NCBI GenBank assembly: GCA_030824175.1 | Contig: JAVBYH010000089.1 | Coordinates: 1 to 10,748 of the forward strand | Source: Bacteroidota bacterium | GTDB taxonomy: Bacteria > Bacteroidota > Ignavibacteria > UBA10030 > UBA8401 | Length of the DNA: 10,748 nucleotides | Direction of reading: 5' to 3' | In this document: in pieces, positions 6,760 through 10,748 of the stretch | Numbering within the stretch: the first letter of the stretch is position 1 | Layout: each line of letters begins with the position of its first letter | The notes under the pieces: model-generated | Told to the model about the DNA's origin: nothing | The model's input: only the letters and a program-made list of their open reading frames with translations | The model's database searches: none | Translations under genes and position numbers: made by a program

Positions 6760-7178
6760 ACGCGAAGCTTCATTGTGACGGCGTTGCCCTCATCGTTGAA
6801 TGAAACGGATTCCATGAGCGTCTTCATCAGGAACACTCCCCGGCCGCCCGCCCTCAACAGGTTCTCGTCGTGAAGCGGGTTCGGAATCGACTCCGGGGTG
6901 AATCCGCCGCCCTCGTCCGTGATCACCACCGTCAGCACATGCTGATCCAGCGTACACGACACGGTGACGAACTTCGATCTGTCGTTCTTGTTGCCGTGTA
7001 TCATGCCGTTGTTCACGGCCTCGGTGACCGCCACGAGCAGCGCGTGGAGTTTCTCTTCGCTGATGCCGAAATCGTCGTTCAGACGAATGAAGAAGTCTTC
7101 AACCTTGTGTATATTCCTCGTGTCGCTTTCGAGGATGAGTCGATGTTCAACCGGTGTCTGATCGGATAGCGTCGCCAC
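6756..7178 (-). CDS. RsbW/SpoIIAB-type HATPase, anti-sigma regulatory factor
   Basis: Small GHKL ATPase of the anti-sigma factor/serine kinase type. In this family the protein binds a sigma factor, or phosphorylates an anti-anti-sigma (STAS) protein, to control a stress or envelope regulon. The N-box is LLVAVTEAVNNGMIHGNKND (residues 47-66), with the Mg-binding Asn at 57. The G1 box is DEGGGF (88-93) and the G2 lid is GGRGVFLMK (111-119). With 140 residues it is a bare HATPase domain with no sensor or transmembrane part. It starts with GTG; AAAGGAAG on the coding strand ends 4 nt upstream, and the preceding gene's stop is 12 nt away. It overlaps the MOSC gene by 4 nt. No sigma factor, STAS protein or PP2C phosphatase is encoded in this window, so its partner must lie elsewhere. 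Domain call firm; target unknown. Confidence 0.92.
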   Translation of the reverse strand: MATLSDQTPVEHRLILESDTRNIHKVEDFFIRLNDDFGISEEKLHALLVAVTEAVNNGMIHGNKNDRSKFVTVSCTLDQHVLTVVITDEGGGFTPESIPNPLHDENLLRAGGRGVFLMKTLMESVSFNDEGNAVTMKLRV

Positions 7179-7190
7179 GGGACTTCCTTT

Positions 7191-9098
7191 CTATAATAAA
7201 TATCTGACGGTCATTGTCACATTGGACATCCCTCGGGCGCCCGACCCTGTCTGCTTTTGGTACTCCCTCCATCCCCGGAGTTCTATTCTCGACCGCGGAG
7301 AGAATGTGAGCGTGAGGTCCACTGTCGGTCCGATGCTGTAATACGTGCTTTCGAACACACGCACTCCCTTGTCGTATCTGAACCGCTTCTGCGCGAACGA
7401 CCGGATTCCCACCGCGCACAGTACCGATTCGTTATTCGTGAAACGTAATTGCGGGGAAAAAGTTACCTCTTCCACACGCTGCAGGGGGCGTTCCAAAAAT
7501 TCCCGCCACCGCAGTTCGCCCCGCTCATACACGCGTATGACGCCGTATGCATCAAATCCGAACCGGTGTGTTATATCGTATGAGAAAGAATCGAGAAAAG
7601 CAACCTGTCTGTACGAATAACTTTTCACGGTGGGGATGAGCAGCTCGAAGTCGAAGACTGTGTAATTGGCGAGCACATCGAAGAGCGTCTTGTTGCGTAC
7701 GCCGTCGAACGGCGTCGCCGTGACCTCGGGTGCAAGGCGGAAGATCCTGTTCCAGTTGTTGTTCGCACTTCGTTCGCCCGAAATGTAAACGGTGTGTCCC
7801 AGCGTCGCTTCGGCTGTCAGCGCGAGCGCGACATAGTCGCTCGCCTGGTGCTCCTCGCGCAGGGCGGCGGTGACGAGCAGTTCATCCCGGTCGTCGGTGT
7901 TCGAGGAATCCGGCGTGTCGTAGCGGAAGATGCCGGAGGACCCGGTGAAGCTCAGACGGTCGCGCTCTGAGAGTTCTGCCTGGAGCGATGCCTGGAGGCG
8001 CGTCGTCAACGCCGTATTGTCGAGCCGCTGCTCCTGCCGCGAACGCTGAACCTGGAAGGTGTTGTCGATGCCGGAAATCGTCTCGATGGAGTGCTTCTCG
8101 TCGCGCTCGCCGAGCACGAAGCCGAGCGACGACTCGCTATCCTCCGTCCGGTAGCGGACATCCCAGGCGCCTTCAATGCGGAACTCCTGCACGTTCGTTG
8201 TAAACGGGATCGCCGACAACATCGAGAGCGCCTTGTAGCGATACGCATTGCTGATCGAACGGTTCTCAAGCGTGGCGGTGAACGACGCCGAGAGCGGATG
8301 CTGCGCGCCGTACTGAAGCACATTCGTCAGGGCGTACGCATCCTCCGTGCGGGACCGGATATTCGTTTGCACGCCGAATGTCTCACGTACGGTGTTATCC
8401 GCGGGTACGTAAAAATCCCACCGGTTCCGCACCCATCGCACACGCATCATGTCTACCGATCCTTCGGAAAAATCCTTCCTCAGGTACACCTCCGCGTTGT
8501 CGTTGCGAAACCGCCGCGGCGACAGGTCGCTCTCGGCGATATGGAGCACGGCCGCCGTACGGAAGCCTCCCGCATCGAGCGAATCCATGGCCATCGAAAA
8601 CTTATAGAGTGGCCCTCTGTCACTCCGATCCTGCTGCTTGTCCAGCCTGAGCCCGATCATCGGCGTGAGGGAGAAATGCTCCAGCGGCGTCCATGTTACC
8701 CCCGCGGCGCCCGAATGCTGGGCTGCGGTTCCCGAAGAAAGGGTTTGATTGTCGGATGAAACGAACGATTGCGCCTCGACCGTGATGCCGAGCGGGGCGG
8801 AGAGCCTGCGCGTGAGGCTGAACGAGAAGATGTTGGCGTCGCGCACCGTTTCTTCCGTCTGCTTCATGAGTGAGCGTGATGACGTGTTGAGGATCTTCGC
8901 GACGACGGATTCGGTGGTGAATCCGTACGCGCCGTTAAGCAGCCACGAATAGGTGTACGCGTTATGATCGAAGGCGAGGCGAACGGCATTCGAGTCCGCC
9001 GCAGGTGCGGCACCTGTCTGAACGGATTCGATCTGCGCGTGAAGGAATGCCGGAAACGCGGCAGCCAGCAGCAGCACCATGAACGCATGCAGCGTCAA
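7191..9098 (-). CDS. Predicted outer-membrane beta-barrel protein, unrecognised family
   Basis: A 635-residue exported protein of no family I recognise. Residues 1-21 look like a Sec signal peptide: hydrophobic FMVLLLAAAFPAFL, then HA before a likely cleavage ahead of QIES. The rest is a succession of alternating polar/hydrophobic stretches, many charged and aromatic, separated by short polar turns, with a final MTVRYLL strand. This is what a large outer-membrane beta-barrel looks like (roughly 20-30 strands by eye, not computed). No plug, TonB box or enzyme motif was seen. The start is uncertain. The assigned TTG (9098) has no ribosome binding site and gives a signal peptide without a positive charge; ATG 9080 would be even shorter. 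An ATT at 9116 would add a charged n-region, with AAGGG 7 nt upstream. The gene follows two palindromic repeats and is 12 nt before the anti-sigma gene, so it is probably in that operon. Confidence 0.8.
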   Translation of the reverse strand: MTLHAFMVLLLAAAFPAFLHAQIESVQTGAAPAADSNAVRLAFDHNAYTYSWLLNGAYGFTTESVVAKILNTSSRSLMKQTEETVRDANIFSFSLTRRLSAPLGITVEAQSFVSSDNQTLSSGTAAQHSGAAGVTWTPLEHFSLTPMIGLRLDKQQDRSDRGPLYKFSMAMDSLDAGGFRTAAVLHIAESDLSPRRFRNDNAEVYLRKDFSEGSVDMMRVRWVRNRWDFYVPADNTVRETFGVQTNIRSRTEDAYALTNVLQYGAQHPLSASFTATLENRSISNAYRYKALSMLSAIPFTTNVQEFRIEGAWDVRYRTEDSESSLGFVLGERDEKHSIETISGIDNTFQVQRSRQEQRLDNTALTTRLQASLQAELSERDRLSFTGSSGIFRYDTPDSSNTDDRDELLVTAALREEHQASDYVALALTAEATLGHTVYISGERSANNNWNRIFRLAPEVTATPFDGVRNKTLFDVLANYTVFDFELLIPTVKSYSYRQVAFLDSFSYDITHRFGFDAYGVIRVYERGELRWREFLERPLQRVEEVTFSPQLRFTNNESVLCAVGIRSFAQKRFRYDKGVRVFESTYYSIGPTVDLTLTFSPRSRIELRGWREYQKQTGSGARGMSNVTMTVRYLL

Positions 9099-9137
9099 GC
9101 ATCTGGTCTGGATAATGTTTCGCCCTTATCGTCGTCG

Positions 9138-9164
9138 TTTTGTAGGGCGAGATTCATCTCGCCC
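9138..9164. repeat. REP-like palindrome, copy 1
   Basis: A 27-nt unit: TTTTGTA followed by the perfect inverted repeat GGGCGAGAT (9145-9153), TC, ATCTCGCCC (9156-9164). It is identical to the unit at 9175-9201. The GTAGGG start and GC-rich hairpin recall dispersed REP-type elements of many genomes. It lies between the epimerase and beta-barrel genes. Confidence 0.85.
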
Positions 9165-9174
9165 CGTCGTTGGT

Positions 9175-9201
9175 TTTTGTAGGGCGAGATTCATCTCGCC
9201 C
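9175..9201. repeat. REP-like palindrome, copy 2
   Basis: An exact copy of the preceding 27-nt unit in the same orientation, starting 37 nt later. Its arms are 9182-9190 and 9193-9201. It ends 4 nt beyond the stop codon of the epimerase gene, so the hairpin may protect or terminate that transcript, although no T-run follows on the minus strand. The 10-nt spacer between the copies contains CGTCGT, as does the sequence before copy 1. Confidence 0.85.
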
Positions 9202-9205
9202 TGCT

Positions 9206-10057
9206 TTACAGTGTAAAGAGATCATGCCACGTGTACCGCGGCGCGTATCCGAGCAGCAGCGACGCTTTTTCATGCCCGATGAGCGGTGCCGGCTGCGACA
9301 TCGACGCCGCTATCTGCGTTACCTCCGGGTAGAATTCGCCGATGAGTTCCGTGGCGGGGCGCTCAGGCCAATTCTTCGGTCCCGTGATGAACATCGCTTC
9401 ATGCAGCACGGGCAGGTCTATTTCAGCCGCCAGCCTGTGCGCCTGCGCCACGTCGTAAACATGAACATACGTCCACAGATTCTTCTGCCATTGGGAATAC
9501 TCCTTCACGAGCTCCTTGTAGAATTCGATGGGACCTGGTTCGGGCACCCATATCCACGGCTCGCGCAGGCATACTGTACGCATGCCGTAGCGCGCGGAAT
9601 ACGAACGGCAGATTTCCTCTGCCACCGCTTTGCTCAGACCGTACGGATCCTGCGGCCGCAGGCTGTGGTTCTCGTCGATTGGAAAGTACTCGGGGATCAT
9701 GCGGTGCGTCATGAACGCAAAGCCGAGCGTCGATTCGCTCGACGTCAATATCACCTTCCCGATTGTGTTCCGCGCCGCGGCCTCGAGCACGTTAAATGTG
9801 CCGTTCACGTTCAGATGGAACACCTCTTCGGCCGTGTTGTTGAGAGGATGGGGGATGCCGGCCATGTGAATGACAGTCTCGTATCCGCTCATTGCGCGGG
9901 TGACCGCTTCGAGGTCCAGGACATCGACGCGGTGAAATGCCGCGGCCGATGCAGTATCGGCTATGTCCAACACTCCGACAGTGTGTCCGTGCCGCAGCAG
10001 GTCCTCGACGATATATTTGCCGACGAGTCCGGATCCGCCTGTGACGAGAATCTTCAT
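9206..10057 (-). CDS. NAD-dependent epimerase/dehydratase (extended SDR family)
   Basis: Predicted cytoplasmic nucleotide-sugar (or other sugar) epimerase, dehydratase or reductase. The NAD-binding motif is VTGGSGLVGKYI (residues 5-16) with an acidic D31 after strand 2. The active site comprises TSSESTLG (105-112) and the catalytic YGLSK (Y139, K143) preceded by the usual RPQDP. HMAGIPHP (64-71) and LNVNGTFNVLEAA (82-94) are family landmarks. At 283 residues it is short compared with GalE-type enzymes (about 330), with a reduced C-terminal substrate domain, so the substrate cannot be inferred. It reads divergently from the S8 protease gene, with 77 bp between them and no convincing promoter seen on the minus strand. 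The two palindromic repeats follow its stop codon. It may head the minus-strand operon or be its own unit. Confidence 0.9.
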   Translation of the reverse strand: MKILVTGGSGLVGKYIVEDLLRHGHTVGVLDIADTASAAAFHRVDVLDLEAVTRAMSGYETVIHMAGIPHPLNNTAEEVFHLNVNGTFNVLEAAARNTIGKVILTSSESTLGFAFMTHRMIPEYFPIDENHSLRPQDPYGLSKAVAEEICRSYSARYGMRTVCLREPWIWVPEPGPIEFYKELVKEYSQWQKNLWTYVHVYDVAQAHRLAAEIDLPVLHEAMFITGPKNWPERPATELIGEFYPEVTQIAASMSQPAPLIGHEKASLLLGYAPRYTWHDLFTL

Positions 10058-10097
10058 AAATACATGACGTTTGGTGTGATTGCCCCGTGGTCATTGT

Positions 10098-10126
10098 TTG
10101 ACATACACACGGCGTTGGGTTATATT
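10098..10126 (+). promoter_or_regulatory. Promoter of the S8 protease gene
   Basis: TTGACA (10098-10103), a 17-bp spacer, then TATATT (10121-10126), a near-perfect sigma-70 pair. TTTG (10097-10100), 20 nt, TATATTTA also fits the Bacteroidota -33/-7 pattern. Transcription would begin near 10133, only about 2 nt before the first ATG. Confidence 0.75.
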
Positions 10127-10134
10127 TAAAGATA

Positions 10135-10748
10135 ATGAAAACTATGATTCGATATGCCATTTTTTTTCTCGGCGCGGCCGGGGTGCTCTCTGTGACAGCG
10201 CTCCGCGCCGGCGCTCAGGAAAAATACTGGATTTATTTCGCTGACAAGGGGACCGGGCATCGCACGCCCGCATCGAAATCGTACAGCGTCCGTGACTCCG
10301 AACGCCTCCTCGGCATCACGCAGCGCGCGCTCATCCGCCGCGCGAAGGCGGCCGCTTCCGGTTCCATCGACGCGCTCGACCTCCCCGTGGCCGCCGAATA
10401 TACGCGCGCGCTTCGGCGCGCCGGTGTCGTACCCGTTGTCGAATCCCGCTGGCTCAATGCCGTCTCCGCGTCCATGACTGAAGAACAGCGCGGCCGCATT
10501 GCCGGCCTCGGCTTCGTTGCTTCAATCGAAGCCGTGCGCGCGCATCATGTGGATCGTCTTCACGCGTCGGTTTCAGCATCGCAGCCGTCAGGCAAAACCG
10601 TTCCTCGGTCCGCCTCGGGCCTCGACTACGGCACATCGCTCGAACAGGTCCAGCAGATCAACGTGCCGCTGCTCCACGACCTCAACATCACCGGCGAGGG
10701 GGTCCTCGTCGGCATGCTCGATTCCGGTTTCCGTTGGCGAACACATGA
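10135..10748 (+). CDS. Secreted subtilisin-like serine protease (S8), N-terminal part, cut by window end
   Basis: The first 204 residues are visible; the frame runs open to the window end. Residues 1-27 form a Sec signal peptide (MKTMIRYAIFF, a hydrophobic core, then AGA before Q28). The mature start, KYWIYFADKG, begins an N-terminal prodomain-like region with LLGITQRALIRRAKA (58-72), DLPVAAEYTRALRRAGV (82-98) and SRWLNAVSA (104-112). That order is typical of large secreted S8 proteases in Bacteroidota/Ignavibacteriota, many of which carry a C-terminal secretion-sorting domain (not visible here). GEGVLVGMLDSGFRW (187-201) contains the likely catalytic Asp (D196) of the Asp-His-Ser triad; the His and Ser lie beyond the window. 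The start could also be the ATG at 10144 (MIRYAIFF), which leaves a shorter but still usable signal peptide. Family call firm, substrate unknown. Confidence 0.9.
   Translation, partial: MKTMIRYAIFFLGAAGVLSVTALRAGAQEKYWIYFADKGTGHRTPASKSYSVRDSERLLGITQRALIRRAKAAASGSIDALDLPVAAEYTRALRRAGVVPVVESRWLNAVSASMTEEQRGRIAGLGFVASIEAVRAHHVDRLHASVSASQPSGKTVPRSASGLDYGTSLEQVQQINVPLLHDLNITGEGVLVGMLDSGFRWRTH

Noticed and set aside
9138..9201. Possible minimal CRISPR array (two 27-nt repeats)
   Set aside because: The spacer is only 10 nt, the repeat is a full palindrome of REP type, and no cas genes are present.
10085..10112. Inverted repeat CCGTG/CACGG around the S8 promoter -35 region
   Set aside because: The arms are only 5 bp with an 18-nt gap, well within chance expectation for this composition.
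9170..10129. Open frame of 319 codons on the plus strand over the epimerase gene
   Set aside because: It begins inside the palindromic repeats, has no protein motif, and is antisense to an SDR enzyme with complete catalytic motifs.

Overview
The window looks like a chromosomal piece from a moderately high-GC, Gram-negative bacterium of the Bacteroidota/Chlorobiota/Ignavibacteriota (FCB) assemblage. Three things point there: the N-terminal region of the subtilisin-like protease at the right end, an outer-membrane beta-barrel protein with a Sec signal, and two promoters that fit both sigma-70 and the Bacteroidota TTG..TAnnTTTG pattern. The assignment rests on pattern recognition, not on a search, and the exact class cannot be fixed from the sequence alone.

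Positions 1-4822 are read on the plus strand. First comes a surface-glycan group: a membrane-anchored family-2 glycosyltransferase (2-925), a family-4 glycosyltransferase (1025-2194) and a class I SAM methyltransferase with a hydrophobic C-terminal segment (2206-3015). A hairpin terminator separates the first two, so only the last two are tightly spaced. A well-formed promoter (3050-3078) then drives rplU-rpmA (ribosomal proteins L21 and L27), which end at a strong intrinsic terminator. The malate dehydrogenase gene mdh (3899-4822) follows with its own leader, which contains a perfect 7-bp hairpin.

A bidirectional terminator (4838-4892) separates mdh from a converging minus-strand block, 10057 down to 4911. 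In transcription order this block holds a short NAD-dependent epimerase/dehydratase, two copies of a REP-like palindrome, a 635-residue predicted outer-membrane beta-barrel protein, an RsbW-type HATPase/anti-sigma factor, a MOSC-domain protein (YcbX/mARC-like) and a short protein resembling the L-fucose isomerase family. The last four genes are close (12-nt gap, 4-nt overlap, 46-nt gap) and are probably cotranscribed. Their combined function is not obvious.

At 10135 a divergent gene begins, encoding a secreted subtilisin-like (S8) protease that is cut off by the window end. Its promoter lies so close to the start codon that the mRNA may be leaderless. No tRNA, rRNA, CRISPR array, insertion sequence or prophage gene was seen, and no stretch over 300 bases lacks a gene. 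I found no convincing new multi-gene system. The points most worth following are the palindromic repeats abutting a gene with an abnormal start, the shared promoter signature, the short isomerase-like protein, and the orphan anti-sigma factor cotranscribed with an envelope protein.
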